Source: Omnitrophica bacterium RIFCSPLOWO2_01_FULL_45_10
GTDB lineage: Bacteria; Omnitrophota; Gorgyraeia; 2-01-FULL-45-10
NCBI GenBank assembly: GCA_001804165.1
Contig: MHFL01000055.1
Coordinates: 1 to 25,428 of the forward strand
Reading direction: 5' to 3'
Length of the DNA stretch: 25,428 nucleotides
The position numbers and the translations under genes were made by a program. This document shows positions 16,063 to 23,741 of the stretch, in pieces. The stretch's first letter is position 1, and the number at the start of each line of letters is the position of its first letter. The notes under the pieces were generated by a model. That model did not search any database. It was not told the DNA's origin and was given only the letters and a program-made list of their open reading frames with translations.

Positions 16063-17727
16063 ATGGAGAGCCCAAGGCCCAGCATAAAAGAAGAGGGGCT
16101 TCAACTCAAAAATTATACGCATATCATCCGCCGCAGGGCCGATGTGTTGATCCTATTTTTTGTCGCTACGGTATCAGTCATAACAATCGGGTCGTTTATC
16201 ATGGAGCCAGTTTACCGAGCGACAACGACATTATTAATCGATCCGGAAAGCCCCAACGTTCTCACAACAACCGGCATGGTTGAACTGGAATCCCAGAACT
16301 ATTTTTCATATAAGGAATATTACCAGAGCCAGGCGGAGTTGTTGACGTCCTATACGCTGGTTAAAAAAGTCTTTAACGAATTTGGGCTCGAAGAACAGTT
16401 CGAATATTTTGACGCGAAAGAACCGATAAAGAAATTTTTGAAGACGATAAAAGTGGATCCGGTGCGCGATACGCGATTGCTTAAACTGAACGTCGACAAC
16501 AAGGACCCTGAATTGGCCGCTAAAATAGCCAACCGTATGGCAAATTTATACGTAATGCGCAACCTGTACTACATATCCCGCACAGAATTGACGAATCTTC
16601 TTAAAAACGAATACCTGAAGTTAGAAAGCCGTGTGTCCGAATATGCCAAGGTCTACAAAGAAGGCCACCCGGAGATGATAAAAGTGAAAAATGAAATGGC
16701 TGAACTGGTGGCCAAGATAGAGAAGGAGAAGAAGTCAGTATATGACTACGACAACATCGAGGATTATCTGAAACCCGAAGCGCAGCATCAGTTGGCCGGT
16801 TTCAAGGCGAACAACATCAGCGTTCAGGACTCGGCCGAAATACCGGTCGTGCCAATAAAGCCAAAGAGGGCCCTGAATATAGTTCTCGCCGTAGTCATCG
16901 GCATCATGGGCGGTATAGGGATGGCATTCTTCTCCGAGTATCTCGATGATACCGCGAAGAGTATCGAGGATGTGGAGGAGATAGCGCCGTGGCCCTTTTT
17001 AGGAAGCGTCCCTAGAATGAAAGGCCGCGGGAAAAGGGCGGAACTCGAGAAAGACGTGCGCGTTCAGAGACTTCCCAGGGATCCCGTGTCAGAATCCTAT
17101 CGCTCCATTCGAACCAGCATTCTCTTTTCGTCGACAGAGGAACGCCCCTTAAGGAGCGTCGTTGTGACCAGCCCGGGCCCTCAGGAAGGCAAGACCACGA
17201 CACTCTGTAATCTGGGGATCTCCATCGCGCAGAACGGAAGCAAAGCGCTCTTGGTAGACGCTGATATGCGCAAACCCCGCCTGCATGAGATATTCAATAT
17301 TGAGAATAAAAATGGCCTGAGTGATTTTCTTTGCGGCAGGATTGAATTCGTTTCATCAGTTAAGGCAACGGATATAGAGGGACTCTCCATCACGAACGGA
17401 GGGACCCATCCGCCAAACCCATCGGAACTCCTTTCCAGCCAGAAGATGAAATATTTTATACAGGAGGCCGAAAGGAAATTCGATTTTCTCCTTTTCGACA
17501 GCCCGCCTGTCGGAATGCTGACGGATGCGATGATATTCTCTTCGATGGTTGATGGCATGATAATGGTCATCGAGAGCTCAAAGACGTCCAAAAGAACGCT
17601 GGCAAGGATTTATAAGCTTATCAATAGCGCGGGGGTAAGGGTGGTGGGCATAGTTTTAAATAAAATATCGATCCATGGCGACGATTACTACCACCGCTAT
17701 TACCGGCATTACTATGGTAAGCCGTAA
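16063..17727 (+). CDS. Wzz/BY-kinase fusion: chain-length determinant and autophosphorylating tyrosine kinase (Wzc type)
   Basis: 554 residues. Wzz-type N-terminus with TM1 at about 27-46, a periplasmic coiled-coil part (about 80-225), a Pro-rich PVVPIKPKRA (261-270) and TM2 (271-290). The cytoplasmic kinase has SYRSIRTSI (345-353), Walker A PGPQEGKTT (371-379), Walker A' ALLVDADMRKP (395-405) and Walker B FLLFDSPP (475-482). The C-terminus is a tyrosine cluster with Tyr at 542, 543, 546, 547, 550 and 551, the usual autophosphorylation target. The periplasmic domain is shorter than in E. coli Wzc (~720 residues). Works with the Wza-like protein to control chain length and export. AAGGAG at 16043-16048 is about 14 bases from the ATG. 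Confidence 0.92.
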   Translation: MESPRPSIKEEGLQLKNYTHIIRRRADVLILFFVATVSVITIGSFIMEPVYRATTTLLIDPESPNVLTTTGMVELESQNYFSYKEYYQSQAELLTSYTLVKKVFNEFGLEEQFEYFDAKEPIKKFLKTIKVDPVRDTRLLKLNVDNKDPELAAKIANRMANLYVMRNLYYISRTELTNLLKNEYLKLESRVSEYAKVYKEGHPEMIKVKNEMAELVAKIEKEKKSVYDYDNIEDYLKPEAQHQLAGFKANNISVQDSAEIPVVPIKPKRALNIVLAVVIGIMGGIGMAFFSEYLDDTAKSIEDVEEIAPWPFLGSVPRMKGRGKRAELEKDVRVQRLPRDPVSESYRSIRTSILFSSTEERPLRSVVVTSPGPQEGKTTTLCNLGISIAQNGSKALLVDADMRKPRLHEIFNIENKNGLSDFLCGRIEFVSSVKATDIEGLSITNGGTHPPNPSELLSSQKMKYFIQEAERKFDFLLFDSPPVGMLTDAMIFSSMVDGMIMVIESSKTSKRTLARIYKLINSAGVRVVGIVLNKISIHGDDYYHRYYRHYYGKP

Positions 17728-17738
17728 ATCTTTTAACT

Positions 17739-17767
17739 TTGCACTTTATCGCAAGTTAGTATATAAT
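17739..17767 (+). promoter_or_regulatory. Putative sigma70-type promoter before the second barrel gene
   Basis: TTGCAC (17739-17744, 3/6) and a perfect TATAAT (17762-17767) are separated by exactly 17 bp in the only gap between the kinase and barrel genes. Transcription would start near 17774. AGAGGA (17784-17789) stands 5 bases before the ATG at 17795. Confidence 0.5.
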
Positions 17768-17794
17768 CAATTGATAAATATAAAGAGGACTTTT

Positions 17795-18703
17795 ATGACG
17801 CGAAGAGGCATCTTTGCCAATTTGCTATTCCTATTTTCCGCTCTGGTTCTAGTCGAAGAGGCGTTCGCGGGCGCGTGGACCGTTCCGAAACATAAAGTCT
17901 GGGCTGAATATTACATGAAGTGGAACTACGCCAAAGAGGAATTCACGATTGAGGGAAAAAGGAAGATCCTGTCAACGGCCGAAAAGAATGCGCGAAGTCA
18001 GGAGTTTGTCATGGAGCCGAAGATCGAGTACGGCTTAAGAGATGACTTGAACCTGCTTTTCGGTTTAGAGTATAAAGAATCGCATTATAAAGAATATGGC
18101 AGACAACTGGCGTGGGGAGATTTCGCCCGAAAGAATCACGGCATCACTAACGTGAAATTCGGAGCGAAATACCGTCTTTTAGAAAATCCGGTTGTCCTAA
18201 GCGTGCAGGGCAGGATTTTTATATATCCCGGCTATGGAATCTACCATGGCGACGACCCGGCATATACGAATCAACCATCCATCGGCAAAGGAGACGACGC
18301 CTTCGAATTACGGGCATTAATCGGGAAAAAATTTGATATCAACGTTCCTTTCTGGGCCGAAGCCAAACTTCCCTGTTACGTCGGCGCTGAGACCGGCTAT
18401 CGATGGAGAAACAGGCACGTCGCGAATGACATACCTTACTTTGTGGAGGCGGGCTTCTGGCCGGTCAATTGGCTTTTGATAAAAAGCGAAATAGACGGTT
18501 ATAAGTATCACGGCGGGACAGGCAGCATACGGGAAAGTTACGGCATATGGAGAATAGGCGGCGTCTGGGAAATATTCGGGGATAGCGTCTTGAGGGAAGG
18601 CAATAAACTATTCAACATTGAATTTCAATACGGCATGACGGTCTGGGGCAAAAGTACGACCGCGTATCAGGAATGGGTATTGAAGGCTCAGGCGCAATTC
18701 TAA
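17795..18703 (+). CDS. Putative outer-membrane beta-barrel protein (XagA-like)
   Basis: 302 residues. Signal peptide ends near residue 25 (AFA-G). The mature N-terminus AWTVPKHKVWAEYYMKW and the later Tyr/Trp/Gly-rich amphipathic strands (YGLRDDLNLLFGLEYK, NVKFGAKYRLLENP, LIKSEIDGYKY), plus a final KAQAQF ending in Phe, indicate an outer-membrane barrel. It resembles XagA-like or transporter-like barrels found near polysaccharide loci; no firm family assignment. The frame extends back to 17675 inside the kinase gene, but ATG 17795 has AGAGGA at 5-base spacing, its own promoter and yields a proper signal peptide, so it is chosen. Confidence 0.65.
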   Translation: MTRRGIFANLLFLFSALVLVEEAFAGAWTVPKHKVWAEYYMKWNYAKEEFTIEGKRKILSTAEKNARSQEFVMEPKIEYGLRDDLNLLFGLEYKESHYKEYGRQLAWGDFARKNHGITNVKFGAKYRLLENPVVLSVQGRIFIYPGYGIYHGDDPAYTNQPSIGKGDDAFELRALIGKKFDINVPFWAEAKLPCYVGAETGYRWRNRHVANDIPYFVEAGFWPVNWLLIKSEIDGYKYHGGTGSIRESYGIWRIGGVWEIFGDSVLREGNKLFNIEFQYGMTVWGKSTTAYQEWVLKAQAQF

Positions 18704-18720
18704 TTTAATGGTTCGATCAT

Positions 18721-18984
18721 ATGGCTCTATTCAGAAGAGATAGAAAAAAATTCGGCGAGATGTTGATAGAGAAAGGTCTCGCCACAAAGACCGATATCGA
18801 AGAGGCGCTTAAAGTCCAAAAGGAGATTTACGAAACAAAGCGGATTCAGAAAAAAATAGGCGTGATATTGCATGAAAAAGGCATCATAGATTTAGATTCC
18901 ATAGATGATGTGCTGAATGAACAAAAACATTTTAACGGCTTCATACTCAAGGGGCTGATATATTCCATCTTCCATTCGAAGTGA
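18721..18984 (+). CDS. Stand-alone MshEN / GspE-N-like small protein, possible c-di-GMP receptor
   Basis: 87 residues. Two 24-residue units match the tandem MshEN pattern (basic-Leu-Gly...Gly...Leu...Gln): residues 10-33 (KFGEMLIEKGL...ALKVQ) and 45-68 (KIGVILHEKGI...VLNEQ). Gly12/Gly19/Gln33 and Gly47/Gly54/Gln68 are in register. MshEN domains normally form the N-terminus of PilB/GspE-type ATPases and bind cyclic di-GMP; here no ATPase follows. The leading Arg of each unit is Lys and the spacer is 11 rather than about 5 residues, so ligand binding is uncertain. The C-terminal 18 residues are hydrophobic/amphipathic. It sits between a barrel gene and the M48 protease, at the end of the export genes. 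Confidence 0.6.
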   Translation: MALFRRDRKKFGEMLIEKGLATKTDIEEALKVQKEIYETKRIQKKIGVILHEKGIIDLDSIDDVLNEQKHFNGFILKGLIYSIFHSK

Positions 18985-19002
18985 ATAAGTCGAGGAGGCG
19001 TC

Positions 19003-19959
19003 ATGTGGACTTTAAAAATTAGGATGTATCTTTTGATAGGGATCCTGTTCGCGATCATCTATGCGGCCGTCTCCATGATAAGTTATTCGCTTGGCATAGG
19101 CAACTTCTATTTTTACCTTATCCTGTCGTTTGTGATGATGGTCATTCAGTACATGATAGGGCCGAAGATCGTAGAGTGGTCGATGCGCGTCAGATACGTA
19201 AATGAAGGCGAATATCCTAAACTGCACAGGATGATCCAAGAACTATCAGTTGCGGCAAAAATTCCTGCGCCGAAGATAGGCATCGCTCAAATTTCAATAC
19301 CGAATGCCTTCGCCTTCGGAAGAAGCGCAAGAGACGGAAGGATCTGCGTCACTGAGGGGATGCTGGGTTTATTGAAGGATGAGGAGCTGAGGGCGGTTCT
19401 AGGCCACGAGATGAGCCATATAAAAAATAGGGATGTCCTCACGATAACGATACTTTCCGTGATACCCATGATCTTATACCGCATTGCGTGGCACTTTCTA
19501 TTTTTCGGCGGCGGAAGAAGGGACAGGAATCAGCCGAGCGGCGCCATGGTAGGTTTAATAGCGCTTCTCTTCTACTTTTTGACGAACCTTTTGGTCCTCT
19601 ACGCGTCGAGGATAAGGGAATATTTCGCTGATAAGGGCTCTGTTGAACTGGGTAATCCTCCATCGAATCTCGCATCCGCTCTATATAAACTTGTTTACGG
19701 CTCCGCGAGGATGCCTAAGAGTGAGCTCAAAGACGTTGAGGGCATGAAGGCATTTTTTGCCAACGATCCTTCGCGGGCCCTGGCTGAATTCAAGGATTTA
19801 AGAGAACTCGATTTGGATAGGTCCGGGACGCTATCGGGCCAGGAATTGGCGGCTTTACGTTCAAGCGAGATACGATTGGGTTTCGGAGATAGAATCCTGG
19901 AACTTATGAGCACGCACCCTAACATGCTGAAGCGGATAAAACGCCTAAGCGCTTGGTAG
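19003..19959 (+). CDS. M48-family membrane zinc metalloprotease (HtpX-like) with EF-hand loop
   Basis: 318 residues. TM1 and TM2 lie at about 9-29 and 33-55. Zinc motif His135-Glu-Met-Ser-His139 is followed by further spans (145-168, 181-201) and the third ligand in EYFAD (Glu206-Asp210), the classical HtpX layout with the active site facing the cytoplasm. The C-terminal end (LMSTHPNMLKRIKRL) has the family's STHP signature. Between them, residues 270-281 (DLDRSGTLSGQE) are a perfect EF-hand calcium loop, unusual here. A strong GAGGAGG site (18990-18996) precedes the ATG. Role: membrane protein quality control or processing; the calcium loop suggests cation control. The symbol htpX is avoided because orthology is not shown. 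Confidence 0.87.
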   Translation: MWTLKIRMYLLIGILFAIIYAAVSMISYSLGIGNFYFYLILSFVMMVIQYMIGPKIVEWSMRVRYVNEGEYPKLHRMIQELSVAAKIPAPKIGIAQISIPNAFAFGRSARDGRICVTEGMLGLLKDEELRAVLGHEMSHIKNRDVLTITILSVIPMILYRIAWHFLFFGGGRRDRNQPSGAMVGLIALLFYFLTNLLVLYASRIREYFADKGSVELGNPPSNLASALYKLVYGSARMPKSELKDVEGMKAFFANDPSRALAEFKDLRELDLDRSGTLSGQELAALRSSEIRLGFGDRILELMSTHPNMLKRIKRLSAW

Positions 19960-19992
19960 AGGTTTTGCGCAAATTTGAGAAAAAATAGATAA

Positions 19993-21009
19993 TTGAAATT
20001 CAATTTTGAAGCTACAGGAATCGGCTCTTTACCCTTCAAAGACGCAAAATCAGCCTGCCGTATAATCTTCGATAATTTCAAATCCATCCCTCATTGGCCC
20101 CAACTTCCAAAGATTTCATTCCTTGAGAATATGTATGTCCAATTTTCTCAAGGCCTGCCGGGTCTCGTTCTCGATGAGCGTAAAAATACCATCCACATAG
20201 ATACCTCTAAGGCGGCCGCTAATATAGAAAAAGTGTATGAAAGATACTTAGATGGGGACACTGAATTTTTTAAAATATCCGAAGACCACGCCAGGGGCTT
20301 TTATGAATTTTTGAGCCAGATCGAAGGCCGTACAAAAGAGATAAGTTTCGTAAAAGGCCAGGTGACAGGCCCTGTGAGTTTCGCCCTTTCTGTCACGGAT
20401 CAGAATAAAAGATCGATCATTTATGAAAAGGACATTTTAGAGGTTGCGACAAAGGTTCTCTCAATGAAGGCCAGATGGCAGATTCGAGAAATAAGGAAGA
20501 TCTTTCCGAACGTAATCATTTTCGTGGACGAGCCATATCTGGTCTCGATAGGTTCGAGTTTCGTGAACATAAACGTAGAGGACGCCGTAAAAAGAATAGA
20601 CGAAGTGATTGATTTGATAAAGAGTGAAGGCGCTTATGCCGGCATCCACTGCTGCGGCAATACGGATTGGTCGATTCTGTTGAAAAGAGATATTGACATA
20701 TTAAGTTTTGACACCTATAATTTTAGCAAAGAGTTTTCGTTATACTCCGACGGCGTTAAAAGTTTTTTGACTCGGGGCGGCGGAATCGCATGGGGCATCG
20801 TTCCGAGTTCGCAGGATATCGACGGAGAATCGAAGGGGAATTTGTCACAAAGGTTAAAGGCCGCGCTCGGGCTGTTTCGTGAAAAGGGCATAACCGAATC
20901 TATGCCATCCCTCGTTACCCCCAGTTGCGGCGTCAGCACATTGGATGAAGATAGGGCGAAGAAGATTATGGAGATGACGCGAGTTTTATCACATGATTTA
21001 TCCAGATAA
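19993..21009 (+). CDS. Core-MetE-like (cobalamin-independent methionine synthase / UROD superfamily) protein
   Basis: 338 residues, about the size of the C-terminal catalytic half of MetE. The start ATGIGSLPFKD (7-17) is typical. Likely zinc ligands are His219 and Cys221 (HCCGNTDW) and Cys312 (TPSCGVST), in the HxC...C order of MetE; IFVDEPYL (176-183) is the usual Asp-Glu motif. It may move a methyl group from an unidentified donor to homocysteine or another thiol. TTG at 19993 is used because TAA stands directly before it and the family's conserved start is reached at once; no good ribosome site is visible. Neighbours are a protease and the polyamine genes; any functional link to the latter is unproven. 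Confidence 0.75.
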   Translation: MKFNFEATGIGSLPFKDAKSACRIIFDNFKSIPHWPQLPKISFLENMYVQFSQGLPGLVLDERKNTIHIDTSKAAANIEKVYERYLDGDTEFFKISEDHARGFYEFLSQIEGRTKEISFVKGQVTGPVSFALSVTDQNKRSIIYEKDILEVATKVLSMKARWQIREIRKIFPNVIIFVDEPYLVSIGSSFVNINVEDAVKRIDEVIDLIKSEGAYAGIHCCGNTDWSILLKRDIDILSFDTYNFSKEFSLYSDGVKSFLTRGGGIAWGIVPSSQDIDGESKGNLSQRLKAALGLFREKGITESMPSLVTPSCGVSTLDEDRAKKIMEMTRVLSHDLSR

Positions 21010-21019
21010 AATGACGCAC

Positions 21020-21050
21020 GTATCCCGAAGCCCGTTACCCGTAACCCGAA
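21020..21050 (+). repeat. CCCGAA-type short repeat between metE-like and DHS-like genes
   Basis: Imperfect 7-8 bp repeats (TATCCCGAAG, CCCGTTACCCG, TAACCCGAA) fill most of the 48-bp gap. The 10-mer GTAACCCGAA (21041-21050) recurs at 24099-24108 inside pabB, where the same kind of repeat array is seen. Confidence 0.7.
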
Positions 21051-21057
21051 AGAGACT

Positions 21058-22080
21058 ATGTCCAAATTCTTAAAGAATCCTGTATCCCCGTTTGAAATAG
21101 ACCCCAACCTAAGATTAAAAGATATTTTAGAGGCGATGGGCCGCACCGCATTTCAAGGCCGGTGCCTTTCCAGCGCGTTCAAAATCTGGAAGCGGATGCT
21201 TAAAACCGACACCACCATATTCCTTGGCCTTTCAGGAGCAATGGTGCCTGCCGGAATGCGAAAGATAATAAAGTACCTGATAGAATCGCGCCTGATAGAC
21301 TGTCTTGTATCGACCGGGGCGAATCTATTTCATGACGCGCACGAGACAAGGGGCCATTTTCACTGGCAGACGGACGCATGCGCAAACGACCTGAAGTTAA
21401 GAAAAGAGCGTCTGGACAGGATTTATGATGTCCTTGGAAGCGACAGGGAATTCTGCGAGACCGATAGATTCATCGCGACATTCGCCTCGACCCTGGACAA
21501 GACAAGGGCATACACCACGAGGGAGTTTTTATACCTATTGGGCGAGAGGTTGTCCAAGGTAGCGAAGGAAGATGGCATCCTTACATCCGCTTATAGGTGC
21601 AAGGTTCCCATATATTGTCCGGCCATAGGCGATTCCTCGATAGGCATATCGCTCGTCGTTGACCATCCGAAAGGTAAGGTCCTTTTTGACACGATTAAAG
21701 ACGTTGAAGAGATGGCAAAACTCGTCTTAAGTTCGAAGAGTACCGGCGTGATATATCTGGGGGGAGGCACGCCTAAGAATTTCATCCAGCAGACCGAAGT
21801 GACGGCGCCGTTCATGGGCCGCAGGGTGGGAGGGCACAAGTACGCGATTCAAATAACGTGTGATTCACCGCAGTGGGGAGGATTGAGCGGTTGCACTTTC
21901 GAGGAGGCGCAGAGTTGGGGAAAGATTTCAAAGGACGCCCATATGGTTACGGTCTATTGCGATACTACGATAGCCCTGCCTTTAATCGTGACGGCATTGG
22001 CTCAGGAAGAAAGCCACATTATAAAGAAGAGGAAATTGCCGCGAATTCCTTTCTTTAACAGAAAGGTGGAGAGTTCTTAA
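21058..22080 (+). CDS. Deoxyhypusine synthase-family protein, probable homospermidine-type polyamine synthase
   Basis: 340 residues. Family marks: LGLSGAMVPAGM (56-67), VSTGANLFHDAHE (84-96), GDSSIGISLV (191-200), IYLGGGTPKNF (232-242) and EAQSWGKISKDA (283-294). Lys289 in SWGK matches the lysine that carries the butylimine intermediate in eukaryotic enzyme (Lys329 in human). Where human DHS has a catalytic His after LPK, this protein has Asn241-Phe242. Bacteria lack eIF5A, so protein modification is not expected; with agmatinase and arginine decarboxylase directly downstream, aminobutyl transfer onto putrescine (homospermidine formation) is the favoured inference. Six bases separate it from the agmatinase gene, so they are co-transcribed. 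Confidence 0.82.
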   Translation: MSKFLKNPVSPFEIDPNLRLKDILEAMGRTAFQGRCLSSAFKIWKRMLKTDTTIFLGLSGAMVPAGMRKIIKYLIESRLIDCLVSTGANLFHDAHETRGHFHWQTDACANDLKLRKERLDRIYDVLGSDREFCETDRFIATFASTLDKTRAYTTREFLYLLGERLSKVAKEDGILTSAYRCKVPIYCPAIGDSSIGISLVVDHPKGKVLFDTIKDVEEMAKLVLSSKSTGVIYLGGGTPKNFIQQTEVTAPFMGRRVGGHKYAIQITCDSPQWGGLSGCTFEEAQSWGKISKDAHMVTVYCDTTIALPLIVTALAQEESHIIKKRKLPRIPFFNRKVESS

Positions 22081-22085
22081 AAGAT

Positions 22086-23003
22086 ATGGAAGAGAATATT
22101 ATAATAATGCCGAACGGTCCTGCGATTCCTCAGATGAAGCATTTTGGGGGGATTGATGAGGAATACGCGAACTTCAAAAAATCGAAGGTCGTGCTGATAC
22201 AGGTTCCCTACGAGAAGACAACGACATACAAGAAGGGGACGAAATATGGGCCCGCCGCGATAATAGACGCTTCCGGTTATATGGAATTGTTCGATGACGA
22301 ATTAAATCAGGAGACATACAAAATAGGCATTCACACTATGCCAGAGTTAGAGGTCGAGAATATCCCGCCGGAGGAGATGACAGAAAAGATCCACGACTCG
22401 GCCCTTGAGATTTTAAAATCGAATAAATTCCCGGTTATAATAGGAGGCGAACACACGGTATCAATAGGCGCGGTTCGGGCGCTCAAAAGTGTCTATCCAA
22501 ATCTCTCCGTTCTCCATCTCGACGCGCACTGCGACCTAAGGGATGAATATTTTGGTTCAAAATATAACCACGCCTGCGTAGCGAGAAGAATCTCGGAGAT
22601 CTGCCCTGTGGTTCAAGTCGGCACAAGAAGTCTTTCGAGGCTCGAGAAGGATTTTTTGGCCAGTCAGTCAAACGGCAGGGTGAAGACATTGAGCGTATAC
22701 GATATTCTCGAGATGCCGATGTGGAAGGATACCGTCTGGAGCAGTTTATCTGAAAATGTCTACGTGACGATTGACCTGGACGTATTCGATCCATGTCTGG
22801 TGCCGGCGGTCGGGACCCCGGAACCGGGAGGAATCGGATGGTACGAGACACTCGATCTGCTTCGAGAAGTGGCGCGCGAAAGAAAGATAGTGGGATTCGA
22901 CGTCGTCGAACTCTCGCCTTTAAAAGATCAGGCGGCGTCAGACTTCCTCGCCGCGAAACTCATTTACAGATTTTTGGGCTACATATTTTCTAATAAGAAA
23001 TGA
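22086..23003 (+). CDS. speB: Agmatinase (ureohydrolase family)
   Basis: 305 residues, normal length. It hydrolyses agmatine to putrescine and urea with a binuclear Mn site. All ligands are visible: His123 (GGEHT), Asp146, His148 and Asp150 (DAHCD), Asp230 and Asp232 (TIDLDVFDP). GTPEPGG (243-249) and FDVVELSP (271-278) complete the family pattern, and the TPEPGG form fits agmatinase better than arginase. The stop overlaps the arginine decarboxylase start as ATGA, giving tight coupling of the two consecutive steps in reverse pathway order. Other guanidino substrates cannot be excluded, but the neighbouring decarboxylase supports agmatine. Confidence 0.9.
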   Translation: MEENIIIMPNGPAIPQMKHFGGIDEEYANFKKSKVVLIQVPYEKTTTYKKGTKYGPAAIIDASGYMELFDDELNQETYKIGIHTMPELEVENIPPEEMTEKIHDSALEILKSNKFPVIIGGEHTVSIGAVRALKSVYPNLSVLHLDAHCDLRDEYFGSKYNHACVARRISEICPVVQVGTRSLSRLEKDFLASQSNGRVKTLSVYDILEMPMWKDTVWSSLSENVYVTIDLDVFDPCLVPAVGTPEPGGIGWYETLDLLREVARERKIVGFDVVELSPLKDQAASDFLAAKLIYRFLGYIFSNKK

Positions 23004-23569
23004 TACTCGTCCCCCGGAAAAATCTGCTCGTCCCAAAGAAGATGTTCTTCACCAAGGGCGTAGGCGCTCATAAGGCAGACCTCAGAAGTTTCGAATTGGC
23101 CCTCCGCGACGCCGGGATAGAGAAATGCAATCTCGTCCACGTCTCGAGTATTCTTCCTCCGGAATGCAAGGTAATTTCGCGAAACGAGGGCCTGAAGGAA
23201 CTCATCCCCGGCATGATCGCCTTCACCGTCATGTCGCGTTCCGCCTCCAACGAACCCCACCGGTTAGTCGCGGCCTCTATAGGCTGCGCCGTTCCAGCGG
23301 ATCCGCACGCCTATGGATACTTGAGCGAGTATCATACCTTTGGCCAGAACGAGAAAGTGGCGGGAGATATAGCGGAAGACCTCGCCGTAGAAATGTTGGC
23401 CTCAACGATGGGTCTGGAGTTTGACGAGGACAAGTCATGGGATGAGAATAAGGAGATTTATCGCTTGAGCGATAAGATAGTCCGCACGACGAACATCACA
23501 CAGTCCGCGGTAATAGGCCCAGAGGGCAATTACAGCACAGTCGTCGCGGCGGCAGTATTTTTGTTCTGA
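23000..23569 (+). CDS. pdaD: Pyruvoyl-dependent arginine decarboxylase (PvlArgDC)
   Basis: 189 residues. The proenzyme self-cleaves between Ser49 and Ser50 ([11 protein letters not shown]) to make beta and alpha chains, Ser50 becoming the pyruvoyl cofactor. [21 protein letters not shown] (17-37) and [11 protein letters not shown] with Glu110 (candidate proton donor) match the archaeal/chlamydial family. It converts arginine to agmatine, the substrate of the overlapping agmatinase gene. The enzyme type is commoner in Archaea and several candidate phyla than in Proteobacteria, which usually use PLP-dependent SpeA, hinting at old lateral transfer. No terminator with a T-run follows; the palindromic repeat region begins 40 bases downstream. 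Confidence 0.92.
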   Translation: MILVPRKNLLVPKKMFFTKGVGAHKADLRSFELALRDAGIEKCNLVHVSSILPPECKVISRNEGLKELIPGMIAFTVMSRSASNEPHRLVAASIGCAVPADPHAYGYLSEYHTFGQNEKVAGDIAEDLAVEMLASTMGLEFDEDKSWDENKEIYRLSDKIVRTTNITQSAVIGPEGNYSTVVAAAVFLF

Positions 23570-23605
23570 CATAATATATTTTATAACGCCGCTTATCCGC
23601 AAACT

Positions 23606-23655
23606 TTATCCACAGCTGTAGCGCACCCTTAAGGGTGCGCTACAGCTGGGGATAA
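23606..23655. repeat. Long palindrome, copy 1 (50 bp, one mismatch)
   Basis: The core 23613-23648 is a perfect 36-bp palindrome with left arm CAGCTGTAGCGCACCCTT and centre at 23630/23631. With one A/G mismatch (23612 against 23649) it extends to 23606-23655. It would form a very stable hairpin or cruciform; no T-run follows, so it is not a standard terminator. It lies 36 bases after the pdaD stop. Confidence 0.85.
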
Positions 23656-23717
23656 GTAAATAAGTAAGTGTGACCAATCTGTGAATAAATAAAAATGATC
23701 AGGCCCGTCATAGAAGA
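23618..23717 (+). repeat. 100-bp direct repeat, copy 1
   Basis: Identical to 23742-23841 apart from two substitutions (23670 G/A and 23707 G/A). It holds most of the palindrome, an AT-rich leader (GATAAGTAAATAAGTAAGT) and a copy of the first codons of pabB. Confidence 0.9.
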
Positions 23718-23739
23718 TCAGTGGATAAGTAAGCTGTAG
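23695..23739 (+). pseudogene. Duplicated, broken 5' end of pabB (14-codon remnant)
   Basis: ATG at 23695 and the next seven codons copy the pabB start (MIRPVIED against MIRPIIEE). After the repeat boundary the frame runs on as QWISKL and ends at TAG 23737-23739. It is either an inert duplication scar or a short upstream ORF whose leader is the same as that of pabB. The reading frame is not continuous with pabB. Confidence 0.6.
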
Positions 23740-23741
23740 TA

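Noticed and set aside
17675..17794. N-terminal extension of the second barrel protein
   Set aside because: It overlaps the 3' end of the kinase gene, gives a Thr-rich non-signal start, and ATG 17795 has its own ribosome site and signal peptide.
22086..23003. Arginase or formiminoglutamase
   Set aside because: The TPEPGG motif and the overlapping arginine decarboxylase gene favour agmatinase.
23613..23648. Rho-independent terminator of the polyamine operon
   Set aside because: The palindrome is perfect with no loop asymmetry and no T-run on either side, so it lacks the standard terminator tail, though it may still impede transcription.
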